From positions 33,788-97,787 of the forward strand of contig VBWA01000005.1 in NCBI GenBank assembly GCA_006218025.1: DNA of 64,000 nucleotides. Direction: 5' to 3'. Positions 1-10,021 of this stretch are shown piece by piece; the first letter of the stretch is position 1, and every line of letters starts with the position of its first letter. The notes under the pieces are model-generated. The model was given only the letters and a program-made list of their open reading frames with translations, searched no databases and was not told the origin of the DNA. Source of the DNA: Rhodocyclaceae bacterium (GTDB lineage Bacteria; Pseudomonadota; Gammaproteobacteria; Burkholderiales; Rhodocyclaceae). The translations under genes and the position numbers were made by a program.

Positions 1-134
1 TTGAAGGGGGCAAGCCGAAAACACCCTTCATGAGCTTCGGTGATCGCGTCAGAATCGAGATGCAGGATGACCACGGCGCCAGCATCTTCGGCGCCATCGA
101 TCAGGTCGTCGAGCGCTACAGCCCGACCGCTTGA
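1..134 (+). CDS. Fumarylacetoacetate hydrolase family protein, C-terminal end only (partial)
   Basis: Only the last 43 codons are in the window (reading frame 3, stop TGA at 132-134). The visible end reads TPFMSFGDRVRIEM...SIFGAIDQ, which matches the C-terminal strand of FAH-family hydrolases (fumarylacetoacetase or fumarylpyruvate hydrolase), enzymes that cleave a C-C bond at the end of homogentisate or gentisate ring-cleavage pathways. maleylacetoacetate isomerase, the usual preceding step, lies at 1741-2385 on the same strand but is separated by an antiparallel gene. The last 19 bases overlap the end of that antiparallel gene tail to tail. The substrate cannot be decided from this fragment. 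Confidence 0.75.
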   Translation, partial: EGGKPKTPFMSFGDRVRIEMQDDHGASIFGAIDQVVERYSPTA

Positions 135-1528
135 CCGGTGCCTGAAGTCTCCTTGAGGACTTCGATCAGCAACAGGATTTCTTCGGCGACTGCCTGCGGG
201 AATCCTGCCCGCGCACCATCGCGGTTGTCTTCCAGCAGGTTCCGCAGATAGGACATGCACTCCGCCGGCTGTAGCCAGGTCTTCTGAACCTGCTCTGCCA
301 CACGAGGGAATTTCTCCAGCGTCGGGGCCTCGCCCGTATCTGCCCTTATCCAGTCTTCCGCCTGAACGTTGAAATGCTTGCGCAACTTTTCGGCGGTCTC
401 CACGAATTCCGCTTGCTGGCCCCGTTTGCGGTAAATGCCGAGCAGTTTCAGCCAGTGGTAGACGGCCTGGCGCGGGTTGGCTTCGGTGTATTCGAGCAGG
501 GCCTGCGCGGCCCCCTGCTCGAGTCCCATCGACAGCATGATCTCGGCCAGCTGCAGGGTGGGTTCGACATTGGTTTCCGGCGTGCTCTCGGGAACGGCGG
601 GGTAGACATTCTTCCGTGGTCGTCGCGCCTTGGCTTCCTCGCGCGCCACGGATTCCGGATCGGCTTCTTCCAGCGAAAAGTCGATGACCGGAACTTCGGC
701 CGGCTGCGGCGCCGCCGGCTTGACTTCCTCCAGTTTCGGCGGGGCCGCCGGTTCGACCGCCGGTGCAGCGACCGGTGTCGGAGCAGGCACAACCTCGAAG
801 GCTTTGCTCTCTATGTGAGGTTCGATCCTTGCTGCTTCACGGCGAGGTTCGGCGGCCGGTTCCACAGGGGCCGGCTGCTGCGCTGCGATCGATGGAGCGA
901 CGGCAGGCACTGCAGCTATTGGCGCACTGGCGGGCAGGCTTTCGACCGGCGGCGCCGTCGCCAGCGTGACCGTGAGCGGTGCAGCGATGGGTGGGGCCTC
1001 TTCCGTGGCAGTGCCGGGAGCCGCCTCGGGATATTTGCCCGATTTTCGGCGACGGAACCACCAGAGGGCCACCAAGGTGCCTGCGGCAAGGTTGGCCAGC
1101 AAGAGTCGCGAGTCGCCGTCGTCCGCGTCGGACGGCTCTGCCGCGACCGGCGCAGCAACCGGTTTCTGTGCCGGGCCGGGTGCCGGTGCAGTTGCCGGCT
1201 TCTGTACCTGAATGCTGCGGATCAGGCGGCCGATCTCGGCTACGGTTCCTTCCATGCGCCGCAGACTGTCGAGCATCTCCTGCACGCGTTGGGTTTCCTC
1301 AACACCGCTCAGGCCGGCGCGCCATTCGACGCGCAGTACCGAGCGCTCGTCCTCCGACACCTTGCCGACGCGGCGGAGATCCAGTTGCTCGCTGCGTCGC
1401 AGGGCGGGATCGGGGGTGGCGGCAGGGGCGGCGGCCGCAGGCAGCGGAGCCAGTGCCGACAAGGCGGCGAGGAACCAGCCGATAGGCATTCGGCGACTGG
1501 AAACGGGGGTGGCCGCGGCTTTTGGCAT
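116..1528 (-). CDS. FimV-like membrane protein with C-terminal TPR-like region
   Basis: A 470-residue protein if translation starts at ATG 1528; TTG at 1540 and ATG at 1489 are alternatives, and none has a good ribosome binding site. I prefer 1528 because it leaves a basic n-region (KRR) before a hydrophobic stretch WFLAALSALAPLPAAAA (about residues 18-34), giving a signal peptide. A short charged coiled segment follows, then one membrane segment LLANLAAGTLVALWWF (about 143-158) followed by RRRK. A long Ala/Pro/Glu-rich linker (about 165-315) leads to a helical region beginning TLQLAEIMLSMGLEQGAAQ, like the C-terminal TPR of FimV/TspA proteins that organise type IV pilus or polar functions. 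There is no LysM domain, so this is FimV-like rather than FimV itself. The partner is unknown. Confidence 0.55.
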   Translation of the reverse strand: MPKAAATPVSSRRMPIGWFLAALSALAPLPAAAAPAATPDPALRRSEQLDLRRVGKVSEDERSVLRVEWRAGLSGVEETQRVQEMLDSLRRMEGTVAEIGRLIRSIQVQKPATAPAPGPAQKPVAAPVAAEPSDADDGDSRLLLANLAAGTLVALWWFRRRKSGKYPEAAPGTATEEAPPIAAPLTVTLATAPPVESLPASAPIAAVPAVAPSIAAQQPAPVEPAAEPRREAARIEPHIESKAFEVVPAPTPVAAPAVEPAAPPKLEEVKPAAPQPAEVPVIDFSLEEADPESVAREEAKARRPRKNVYPAVPESTPETNVEPTLQLAEIMLSMGLEQGAAQALLEYTEANPRQAVYHWLKLLGIYRKRGQQAEFVETAEKLRKHFNVQAEDWIRADTGEAPTLEKFPRVAEQVQKTWLQPAECMSYLRNLLEDNRDGARAGFPQAVAEEILLLIEVLKETSGTGQAVGL

Positions 1529-1740
1529 CGAATTGGACAACGCTAGAATGCTGCCATTCTAGCCGCTGTCGCGCTTACCCGCTTTGCCTGAGCAGGAGCG
1601 GGCAAACCCCCCAAATTGCTTTTTTGTCGCGGCCGCCGGGCCTGCGCGATGTGGAAATTCGCAAGGAATCCGGTTCCATTCTCCGGCGGGGACATAATGC
1701 CGGCATCAGACTCCACCGAAACTTCGCGCGAAAGGTACAC

Positions 1741-2385
1741 ATGAAGCTCTACAACTACTTTCGCAGCTCCGCCAGCTTCCGCGTACGCATTGCGCTGGCG
1801 CTGAAAGGCCTCGACTACGAGTATGTCCCGGTGCATCTGCTGAAAGAGGGTGGCCAGCAGTTTGCCGCCGGGTTCACAGCGATGAATCCCGCCGCGCTGG
1901 TGCCGGTGCTGGACGACGACGGAGTCGTATTGACGCAGTCGCTGGCCATCATCGAGTATCTGGAGGAGACGCGACCGCAGCCTCCCCTGCTCCCCGCCGA
2001 TGCATTCGGCAGGGCGCGGGTGAGGGCGCTCGCGCTGGCGATTGCCTGCGAGATCCACCCGCTCAACAACCTGCGTGTGCTGGGCTACCTGAGCAAGACG
2101 CTGAGGGTTTCCGAGGAACAGAGAAACGCCTGGTACCGCCACTGGGTGGAGACCGGTCTGGTAACGCTCGAGACGATGCTGGCAAATGACCCACGCACCG
2201 GCATCTGCTGCCACGGCGACAGCCCCACCCTCGCGGATGTCTGCCTGGTGCCGCAGATATTCAATGCGCAGCGCTTCAAGGCCCGGCTCGATCACGTGCC
2301 CACGGTGATGCGCATTCACCAGCACTGTCTGACACTGCCGGCCTTCGCGGGATCGGTGCCGGCGCTGCAGCCCGACGCGGAGTAG
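1741..2385 (+). CDS. maiA: Maleylacetoacetate (or maleylpyruvate) isomerase, GST zeta class
   Basis: A 214-residue glutathione-S-transferase-fold enzyme; it would isomerise cis to trans fumaryl intermediates using glutathione, in the cytosol. It starts MKLYNYFRSSASFRVRIAL, where the SSxS segment is the zeta-class glutathione-binding active site, and keeps the NP motif (AMNPAALVPVL) and QSLAIIEYLEE. The C-terminal helical domain holds IHPLNNLRVL, typical of MaiA. The start is the ATG that matches the family N terminus. The stop abuts the stop of msrA on the other strand. The neighbouring FAH-family fragment at 1-134 supports a homogentisate or gentisate role; the two substrates cannot be separated here. 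Confidence 0.88.
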   Translation: MKLYNYFRSSASFRVRIALALKGLDYEYVPVHLLKEGGQQFAAGFTAMNPAALVPVLDDDGVVLTQSLAIIEYLEETRPQPPLLPADAFGRARVRALALAIACEIHPLNNLRVLGYLSKTLRVSEEQRNAWYRHWVETGLVTLETMLANDPRTGICCHGDSPTLADVCLVPQIFNAQRFKARLDHVPTVMRIHQHCLTLPAFAGSVPALQPDAE

Positions 2386-2946
2386 TCAGCGCTTGAGTCG
2401 TGCGGCAAACAGCTTGCGCAGCTTTGCCGCCTTGGGCGCGACGACGGCTTGGCAATATCCCTGCAGCGGATTGTTGGCGAAGTAGTTCTGGTGATATTTT
2501 TCCGCCGGCCAGAAAGTCGGCGCTGGCGATACGGCGGTGACGATCGGATCGGGCCAGATTTTGGCGCCTGAGAGTTCGGAGATCAGCGCCCGAGCCGTGT
2601 TCTCCTGTTCGGCACCGTGCGTGAATATCACCGAGCGGTATTGGCTGCCGATATCGCTGCCCTGGCGGTCGGGTGTGGTCGGGTCGTGGATGGCAAAGAA
2701 GGCCTGCAGCAGGGTGCGGTAGTCGATCACGGCCGGATCGAAGCGTACTTCGACTACTTCGGCGTGACCGGTTTCGCCGCCGCATACGCTGCCGTAGTCC
2801 GGATTCGGCATCGGTCCGCCGGCATAGCCGGAGACCACCGATTCGACGCCGGCGAGTTGCACGAAAGCCGCTTCGAGGCACCAGAAGCAACCGCCGCCCA
2901 GCGTGGCGACTCCGATGCTCGCTTCCGTGCTGTGTTCTTTATTCAT
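2386..2946 (-). CDS. msrA: Peptide methionine-S-sulfoxide reductase MsrA
   Basis: A 186-residue repair enzyme that reduces Met-S-sulfoxide in oxidised proteins. The catalytic motif GGGCFWCLEAAF lies at about residues 18-29 and is followed by the usual VSGYAGG, HAEVVEVRFDP and YRSVIF blocks, and by HQNYFANNPLQGYC near the end, which carries a candidate resolving Cys. Length is normal for single-domain MsrA; there is no fused MsrB. The start lies 30 bases after the thiolase stop, so it may be read through from the paa genes. It meets maiA tail to tail with no spacer. Confidence 0.93.
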   Translation of the reverse strand: MNKEHSTEASIGVATLGGGCFWCLEAAFVQLAGVESVVSGYAGGPMPNPDYGSVCGGETGHAEVVEVRFDPAVIDYRTLLQAFFAIHDPTTPDRQGSDIGSQYRSVIFTHGAEQENTARALISELSGAKIWPDPIVTAVSPAPTFWPAEKYHQNYFANNPLQGYCQAVVAPKAAKLRKLFAARLKR

Positions 2947-2976
2947 TCGTTCTTAGTCGCGTGCCGATCCTCGGTT

Positions 2977-4185
2977 TCAGACCCGCTCGATGATCATGGC
3001 GATGCCCTGGCCGACGCCGATGCACATGGTGCACAGCGCGTAGCGGCCGCCGCTGCGATGCAACTGATACATCGCGGTGGTCACCAGGCGTGCGCCGCTC
3101 ATGCCCAGCGGATGGCCGATGGCGATCGCGCCACCGTTGGGGTTGACCCGCGCATCGTCATCCGCCAGTCCGAGATCGCGCGTGACCGCCAAACCCTGTG
3201 CGGCAAAGGCTTCGTTGAGTTCGATGACATCCATCTGGTCGAGCCGCAGCCCGGTCTGCGCCAGCAGTTTCTTCACCGCCGGCGCGGGACCGAAACCCAT
3301 GATGCGCGGCGCCACGCCCGCGGTGGCCATGGCGACGATGCGCGCCTTCGGTGTCAGGCCGTACTGTTGTGCAGCAGCCTCGGAGGCGATCAGCAGCGCG
3401 CAGGCGCCGTCATTTACACCCGAGGCATTGCCTGCGGTGACCGTAAGTTCGGGTCCGTTGATGCCCTTGAGTTTGGCCAGTTGCTCCAGCGTGGTGTCGG
3501 GGCGCGGATGTTCGTCGGTGTCGAAAATCTTGGGATCGCCTTTCTTCTGCGCGATCTCGACCGCAACGATTTCGTCCTTGAATCGGCCGGCCGCGTGCGC
3601 GGCGCCCCAGCGCTGCTGCGAGCGCAAGGCGAAGGCGTCCTGGTCGGCGCGCCCGATCCTGAATTCGGCGGCGACGTTGTCGGCGGTTTCCGGCATCGAA
3701 TCGACGCCGTACTGCTGCTTCATCAGCTTGTTGATGAAGCGCCAGCCGATGGTCGTGTCATACACGGCATTGCTGCGCGAAAACGCGCTCTCGGCCTTGG
3801 GCATGACGAAGGGTGCGCGGCTCATGCTTTCGACGCCGCCGGCGATCATCAGCGATGTTTCACCGGCCTTGATCGCGCGCGCGGCGGTGCCGACGGCGTC
3901 CATGCCGGAGCCGCACAGCCGGTTGATGGTGGCTCCCGCCACGTCGACCGGCAAGCCGGCCAGCAGAGCGGCCATGCGCGCCACGTTGCGGTTGTCCTCG
4001 CCCGCCTGATTGGCGCAGCCGTAGATGACATCCTCGACCCGCTGCCAGTCGACCTTGCCATTGCGCGCGATCAAGGCCTTGATCGGCAACGCCGCCAGAT
4101 CGTCGGTACGGATGCCGGACAGCGTGCCGCCGTAGCGGCCAATGGGAGTGCGTACTGCGTCGCAGATGAATGCCTGATGGGTCAT
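2977..4185 (-). CDS. paaJ: Acetyl-CoA acyltransferase (3-oxoadipyl-CoA / 3-oxo-5,6-dehydrosuberyl-CoA thiolase type)
   Basis: A 402-residue thiolase. The start MTHQAFICDAVRTPIGRYGG is characteristic of PcaF/PaaJ. The nucleophilic Cys is in NRLCGSGMDAV (about residue 91), and the second active-site pair is in GAIAIGHPLGMSGAR and LCTMCIGVGQG near the C terminus. It catalyses thiolytic release of acetyl-CoA in the last steps of phenylacetate (PaaJ) or beta-ketoadipate (PcaF) degradation; the neighbours paaI and paaG favour PaaJ, though many PaaJ proteins serve both steps. Its ATG overlaps the paaI stop as ATGA, which fixes the start and implies translational coupling. No hydratase/dehydrogenase paaF, paaH or oxygenase paaABCDE genes are in view. 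Confidence 0.87.
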   Translation of the reverse strand: MTHQAFICDAVRTPIGRYGGTLSGIRTDDLAALPIKALIARNGKVDWQRVEDVIYGCANQAGEDNRNVARMAALLAGLPVDVAGATINRLCGSGMDAVGTAARAIKAGETSLMIAGGVESMSRAPFVMPKAESAFSRSNAVYDTTIGWRFINKLMKQQYGVDSMPETADNVAAEFRIGRADQDAFALRSQQRWGAAHAAGRFKDEIVAVEIAQKKGDPKIFDTDEHPRPDTTLEQLAKLKGINGPELTVTAGNASGVNDGACALLIASEAAAQQYGLTPKARIVAMATAGVAPRIMGFGPAPAVKKLLAQTGLRLDQMDVIELNEAFAAQGLAVTRDLGLADDDARVNPNGGAIAIGHPLGMSGARLVTTAMYQLHRSGGRYALCTMCIGVGQGIAMIIERV

Positions 4186-4628
4186 GCGGTTTCGCTTTCG
4201 TCGAAGAAGTGTCCCTTGATCCGGGTGGATCGACCGCGAAACAGGGCAATCGTCTTCCCGTCCTGGTTCGTGACCTCGATATCGTAGATGCCGGTGCGGC
4301 CGCCCTGATGCCTGGCGCCGCCCGTGGCCGTGAGTGTATCGCCAAGATGGGCGGGAGCGATGAAGTTGATATCGACGCCGGCGGCGACCGCGCGGTGGTT
4401 GAAGCTGTTGCAGGCGTAAGCGAAGTTGGTGTCGGCCAGGGCGAAAATGAAACCGCCGTGGCAGATGCCGTGCCCGTTCACCATGTCCTGGCGCACCTTC
4501 ATGCTCACCGTCGCGCCACCGGGGGCGGTGCTGGCGATGATGATGCCGAGACCGCGCGCGGCGTGGTCGTCCGGCCACATCACTTCGGTGCAGCGATCCG
4601 CGATTTGTTGTGGTGTCATGGCCATCAT
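4182..4628 (-). CDS. paaI: Hydroxyphenylacetyl-CoA thioesterase PaaI (hotdog fold)
   Basis: A 148-residue hotdog thioesterase. The core GHGICHGGFIFALADTNFAYACNS contains the HGG-x-D arrangement of PaaI, split here around HGGFIFALAD. PaaI rescues CoA from dead-end hydroxyphenylacetyl-CoA formed when the ring-epoxide pathway stalls. The first codon (4628) overlaps the paaG stop as ATGA; two further in-frame ATGs follow within nine bases (MMAM), so initiation could be slightly downstream. The end overlaps the thiolase start. Length is normal. Confidence 0.88.
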   Translation of the reverse strand: MMAMTPQQIADRCTEVMWPDDHAARGLGIIIASTAPGGATVSMKVRQDMVNGHGICHGGFIFALADTNFAYACNSFNHRAVAAGVDINFIAPAHLGDTLTATGGARHQGGRTGIYDIEVTNQDGKTIALFRGRSTRIKGHFFDESETA

Positions 4629-5413
4629 TCGCCCGTGAAGTTGGGGCTGCGCTTTTCCATAAAGGCGGCGACGCCCTCGCGGTAATCGTGGCCGAAGCCC
4701 AGTTCCTGCTGGCTGGCGCGTTCCAGTTCGAGCTGCTGTTCGAGGCTGCTGCCGCTGCTGGCGTAAATCGCCTGCTTGGTGCGGGCCAACCCCTTGGTCG
4801 GCGCGGTGCTGAAATGCGTGGCGAGCTTGTCGGCTTCGGCCATCAGCTTGTCGTCATCGACGCATTTCCAGATCAGCCCCCAGTCCGCGGCCTGCTCGGC
4901 GGAAAGCTTGTCGCCCAGCAGCGCCAGGCCCATGGCGCGGGCTGTACCGACCAGACGTGGCAGCGCCCAGGTGCCGCCGGCATCGGGCACCAGGCCGAGC
5001 TTGCAGAAGGCCTGGATGAAGTTGGCGGACCGCGCTGCGATCACGATGTCGCAGGCCAGCGCGATGCTGGCGCCGGCTCCGGCGGCGACGCCATTCACCG
5101 CGCAGATGATCGGCATTTCCAGTGCGCGCAATCCGAGTATCAGCGGCCGGTAATAGGTTTCAATGGTGTAGCCGAGATCGACCGGTTCGGCCCCTGCGGA
5201 GACATTGCGGTCGGCGAGATCCTGCCCGGCGCAGAAGCCGCGCCCGGCTCCGGTCAGCAGCAGCACGCGGGCGCCGGCGTCGCGCGTGCGGGCCAACGCC
5301 TCGCGCAGTTCCAGATGCATTTCGACGTTGAAGCTGTTGAGCCGGTCCGGGCGGTTGAGGGTGATGCGGGCGATGCCGGCATCGAGCGAAAAAATGATGT
5401 GCTGGTAGTTCAT
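4625..5413 (-). CDS. paaG: 2-(1,2-epoxy-1,2-dihydrophenyl)acetyl-CoA isomerase PaaG (crotonase family)
   Basis: A 262-residue enoyl-CoA hydratase/isomerase-family protein. Visible blocks are ITLNRPDRLNSFNVEMH, the oxyanion-hole region GAGRGFCAGQDLADR, and NGVAAGAGASIALACDIVIA, followed by KLGLVPDAGGTWALPRLVG; the Asp in VPDAGG is the isomerase residue. PaaG converts the ring-epoxide to an oxepin-CoA in aerobic phenylacetate degradation. It is the first gene of a tight minus-strand run paaG-paaI-thiolase-msrA and is divergent from paaY. The start has the usual family N terminus MNYQHIIFSLDAGIARITLN. Confidence 0.88.
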   Translation of the reverse strand: MNYQHIIFSLDAGIARITLNRPDRLNSFNVEMHLELREALARTRDAGARVLLLTGAGRGFCAGQDLADRNVSAGAEPVDLGYTIETYYRPLILGLRALEMPIICAVNGVAAGAGASIALACDIVIAARSANFIQAFCKLGLVPDAGGTWALPRLVGTARAMGLALLGDKLSAEQAADWGLIWKCVDDDKLMAEADKLATHFSTAPTKGLARTKQAIYASSGSSLEQQLELERASQQELGFGHDYREGVAAFMEKRSPNFTGE

Positions 5414-5549
5414 CGGCTGGGCTCCGGGGAATACAGTGGAATTCTTCCAGGTTGGTTGCGGCCTGCTTCAGCTATCCTGGCATTGCGCAGCAGCAGGCAA
5501 GCAGATAACGTAACACGAGGCGGAAATGCTGGAGCAGGAAGGATTCATT

Positions 5550-5579
5550 GTGACACAAAATGACTAGTTAGTTTAGAAT
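5550..5579 (+). promoter_or_regulatory. Candidate sigma70 promoter for paaY, with an embedded actagt palindrome
   Basis: GTGACA at 5550-5555 (5 of 6 to TTGACA) is separated by 18 bases from TAGAAT at 5574-5579 (5 of 6 to TATAAT). The spacer holds ACTAGT followed by TAGT, a small palindrome in the position expected for a repressor such as the TetR-type PaaR, but the site does not match a consensus that I can state. The 230-base paaG-paaY gap is the only divergent control region of this paa cluster. Confidence 0.4.
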
Positions 5580-5643
5580 CAAAATGTATCAGGTCGTACC
5601 TTTCCGGCGACGGTAATCGTGGCCAATAGCGGAGCGGGCTCCA

Positions 5644-6252
5644 ATGAAAGTCTATGAAATTGACGGCATCGCGCCGGTGGTGGATCCGACGGCCTACGTG
5701 CATCCGTCGGCCGTCCTGATCGGCGATGTCGTCGTCGGCGCCGGCGCCTACATCGGACCCTGCGCCAGCCTGCGCGGCGACTTCGGCCGCCTGTTCATCG
5801 GTGCCGGCGCGAATGTGCAGGACTGCTGCGTGATGCACGGCTTCCCCGGCAGCGACACCATCGTCGAGGAGCGCGGCCACATCGGCCACGGCGCCATCCT
5901 GCATGGCTGCATCGTGCGCAGGAACGGCATGGTCGGCATGAACGCGGTGGTGATGGACAACGCCGTGGTCGGCGAATCGGCCATCGTTGCGGCACAGAGC
6001 TTCGTCAAGGCCGGGCTGGAGATTCCGCCGCGCATGCTGGCCGGTGGCGTCCCCGCCAAGATCATGCGCGAACTGACCGAGCTGGAAATGGCGTGGAAGG
6101 TGGAAGGCACCAGCGTCTATCTGGATCTGGTGCAGCGCTGCCATGGCACGATGCGGGAGGTCGAGGCGCTGACCGCGGTGGAGCCGGACCGCAAGCGGCT
6201 CAAGCTGCCTGAGCTCAGGACCTTGAAGGAAACGCGTCGCGCCAAAGAGTGA
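5644..6252 (+). CDS. paaY: PaaY-type gamma-carbonic-anhydrase-fold protein (thioesterase)
   Basis: A 202-residue left-handed beta-helix protein with hexapeptide repeats over about residues 15-140 (for example [38 protein letters not shown]). Metal-ligand histidines are visible in [19 protein letters not shown]. The C-terminal extension with TEVxRxRxxKLPEL-like sequence ([13 protein letters not shown]) is typical of PaaY. Known role: thioesterase that hydrolyses ring-hydroxylated CoA dead-end products, complementing PaaI. It is divergent from paaG. No strong ribosome binding site is visible, but the ATG matches the family N terminus. Confidence 0.85.
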   Translation: MKVYEIDGIAPVVDPTAYVHPSAVLIGDVVVGAGAYIGPCASLRGDFGRLFIGAGANVQDCCVMHGFPGSDTIVEERGHIGHGAILHGCIVRRNGMVGMNAVVMDNAVVGESAIVAAQSFVKAGLEIPPRMLAGGVPAKIMRELTELEMAWKVEGTSVYLDLVQRCHGTMREVEALTAVEPDRKRLKLPELRTLKETRRAKE

Positions 6253-6279
6253 AAAGTTGGCGCTCACGAGACGGCGATA

Positions 6280-7773
<1,494 letters not shown>

Positions 7774-7863
7774 CGATATCTCCTGCTGGGGAATATGCGC
7801 CGGATGCCATTATTATGGCTGCCGGCGTGGCTGATGACAATCCGGCCGCCGACGAGGAAACCC

Positions 7864-9456
7864 ATGGACGAATCACCCGCCGCGAAATTGGCCGCCGCAC
7901 CCAGTTCATCCGACGTGCCGGATTGCGACGTCCTGGTGGTCGGTGGCGGCATCAATGGCGCTGGCATTGCCCGCGACCTCGCCGGGCGCGGCTGGCGCGT
8001 GGTGCTGGTCGAACAGGACGATCTCGCTGGCCACACGTCCTCGGCATCCTCCAAGCTGATTCACGGCGGGCTGCGCTATCTCGAATACTACGAGTTCGCT
8101 CTGGTGCGGAAGGCGTTGCTGGAACGCGAGGTGCTGCTCAGGAGTGCCCCGCACATCATCCGCCCGATGCGCTTCGTGATGCCGCACGAGCCATCGATGC
8201 GCCCGGTCTGGTTGATGCGTCTCGGCCTGTTTCTTTACGACCATCTGGCGCGGCGCGAAGTATTGCCCGGGTCGGAGGCCGTAGATCTGCGTCGCAACGC
8301 CGTCGGCGAAGCCCTGCAGGATCGCTATACCCGGGGGTTTGTCTATTCGGATGGTTGGGTCGATGACGCGCGACTGGTGGTACTCAATGCCGTGGACGCA
8401 CAGGACCGTGGTGCGCAAATCCTTACGCGCACCCGCTGCGTATCCGCACAACGCGGCACAGAAGGCTGGACAGCGATCCTCCAATCGGCCGATGGCCGGC
8501 AGCGCCAGCTGACTGCCCGTGTTCTGGTCAATGCCGCCGGTCCCTGGGCGGAGGCCTTCTTGCGCGGCGTCGCCCGGTCGGAACATGGCGAGGCACTGTC
8601 GACACGTCACCAGCGACTGGTCAAGGGCAGCCATATCGTCGTGCCGCGCTGCTTCGAGCATGATCACGCCTACGTCTTCCAGGATCCGGACAAGCGCATC
8701 ATCTTCGCCATCCCGTACGAAGAACGCTTCACCCTGATCGGCACCACGGATTCCGAGTTTTCGGGCGATCCGGCCAGCCCGAGCGTGGGTGCGGACGAAA
8801 CCGCCTACCTCTGCAAACAGGCCAGCCACTACTTCAAGCGCTCCCTGACACCGGCGGACGTGGTGTGGAGTTTCAGCGGCGTGCGGCCATTGTTCGGGGA
8901 TACCGTGGGCGCCCTTTCGGCCATCACCCGCGACTACCTGCTGGAGAGCGACACCGGGGCGGCGCCGTTGTTGAGCGTCTGGGGCGGCAAGATCACCACC
9001 TATCGCAAGCTGGCCGAAGAGGCTGCCGAAGAGATAGGGCGCGTACTGGAAGATGCGCGCCCCGCCTGGACGGAAAAAGCCAGCCTGCCCGGAGGTGACC
9101 TGCGGGCATGGATCGGTACGCCGCAACGGCCGGATATCGACATCGAGCGCTTCATTGAAGCGGTGTGCTCGCGCTACGGCTGGCTTGACCCGGTTCTGGC
9201 GCGGCGGCTGGCGCGTGCCTACGGCAGCCGCATCGAACGGGTACTGGGTGGCGCCACCCGTTGCGCCGACCTCGGTGCGGAAATCGCCCCCGGCCTTTTC
9301 GAGGCCGAGCTGCGCTACCTGCGCCGTGAGGAGTGGGCGCTTGCGGCGGATGACGTTCTCTGGCGGCGAACCAAGCGGGGCCTGCACTACAGCGAGGCCG
9401 AGCGCCAGCAGGTGGCTGACTGGATGAGCCGGACCGCGAATCCGGCCGGTTTGTAA
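7864..9456 (+). CDS. glpD: Aerobic glycerol-3-phosphate dehydrogenase GlpD
   Basis: A 530-residue FAD enzyme, membrane-associated, that oxidises glycerol 3-phosphate to dihydroxyacetone phosphate and feeds electrons to quinone. The Rossmann FAD motif CDVLVVGGGINGAGIARDLA is at about residues 20-40; the GlpD signatures SSASSKLIHGGLRYLE and IPYEERFTLIGTTDSEF follow, and the C-terminal cap domain is present. The chosen ATG at 7864 has AGGAAA about 5 bases upstream and leaves a 19-residue tail before the FAD motif. With glpK it forms a complete glycerol-to-triose-phosphate route. Confidence 0.94.
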   Translation: MDESPAAKLAAAPSSSDVPDCDVLVVGGGINGAGIARDLAGRGWRVVLVEQDDLAGHTSSASSKLIHGGLRYLEYYEFALVRKALLEREVLLRSAPHIIRPMRFVMPHEPSMRPVWLMRLGLFLYDHLARREVLPGSEAVDLRRNAVGEALQDRYTRGFVYSDGWVDDARLVVLNAVDAQDRGAQILTRTRCVSAQRGTEGWTAILQSADGRQRQLTARVLVNAAGPWAEAFLRGVARSEHGEALSTRHQRLVKGSHIVVPRCFEHDHAYVFQDPDKRIIFAIPYEERFTLIGTTDSEFSGDPASPSVGADETAYLCKQASHYFKRSLTPADVVWSFSGVRPLFGDTVGALSAITRDYLLESDTGAAPLLSVWGGKITTYRKLAEEAAEEIGRVLEDARPAWTEKASLPGGDLRAWIGTPQRPDIDIERFIEAVCSRYGWLDPVLARRLARAYGSRIERVLGGATRCADLGAEIAPGLFEAELRYLRREEWALAADDVLWRRTKRGLHYSEAERQQVADWMSRTANPAGL

Positions 9457-9560
9457 GCTTCGATTAAGTGGGCTTATGGTAGTATTTCGCGCCGCAACAA
9501 TAACGTCGCGATTTGTTTCCCTGTCCTTGCGGCGACGCGTTTTCCCTGCTCCCGATACCC

Positions 9561-9965
9561 ATGCCGTTGCCCGCATCCACCGCTTCCCGTACACGGATTC
9601 ACGTTCGCCACATCGCCCTTGAAAGGTGGCGGCGCGACGACGGCTTGCGGGACATCGAGGCGCGTCTGACCGACATCAAGGATCAGGATTGCCACCTGGT
9701 TTCCGGGATGCGACTCAGGGGCTTTCGCCGCGAAGCGAGTGCGCTGTTCGATACCGTGCGCGGTTGTTCCCACCTCGCTGAACTGCTGAATTCGCTGCCG
9801 ACTGCGGCGATCCAGACCTTTGCCAGCGAGATGCGTGATATGGACGGCCGCACGCCGGGCGTCAAGCCTTTCCAGCTTGACCAGTGCCACGCGCTCGACA
9901 CCGCTTCGGAGACAGTCCGGCGGTATTACCCACGCTGGTTCCGCAGCAACAAGACCGGCACCTAG
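9561..9965 (+). CDS. DUF2889-family protein, internally shortened
   Basis: A 134-residue protein of unknown function. The N-terminal part carries RRDDGLRDIEARLTDIK, matching the DGLWDIEGHL.D.K signature of DUF2889, and the C-terminal part carries VRGCSHLAELLNSLPTAAIQT, matching the GCTHL.ELL....T.AFQ end of the same family. Family members that I recall are about 180-200 residues; here the middle (the IRLT / DASP..C region, about 50-60 residues) is absent and the two ends join in frame around residue 45. It may be an in-frame deletion allele or a divergent short subfamily. No ribosome binding site is obvious; a TTG at 9513 is an alternative start. Confidence 0.6.
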   Translation: MPLPASTASRTRIHVRHIALERWRRDDGLRDIEARLTDIKDQDCHLVSGMRLRGFRREASALFDTVRGCSHLAELLNSLPTAAIQTFASEMRDMDGRTPGVKPFQLDQCHALDTASETVRRYYPRWFRSNKTGT

Positions 9966-10021
9966 TTGCATAATTCAATATCGGCTCTCGATCAACGCAG
10001 CAACTACAACAAGGAAGACGC

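Noticed and set aside
374..1546. Long plus-strand open frame over the FimV-like gene
   Set aside because: Arg/Gly-rich shadow frame of a GC-rich gene; no motif, while the minus frame has a signal peptide and a membrane span.
2617..4287. 556-codon plus-strand frame over msrA and the thiolase
   Set aside because: Antisense shadow; both minus-strand proteins have intact catalytic motifs.
7906..9594. 562-codon minus-strand frame over glpD
   Set aside because: Shadow of glpD, which has a complete FAD motif and family length.
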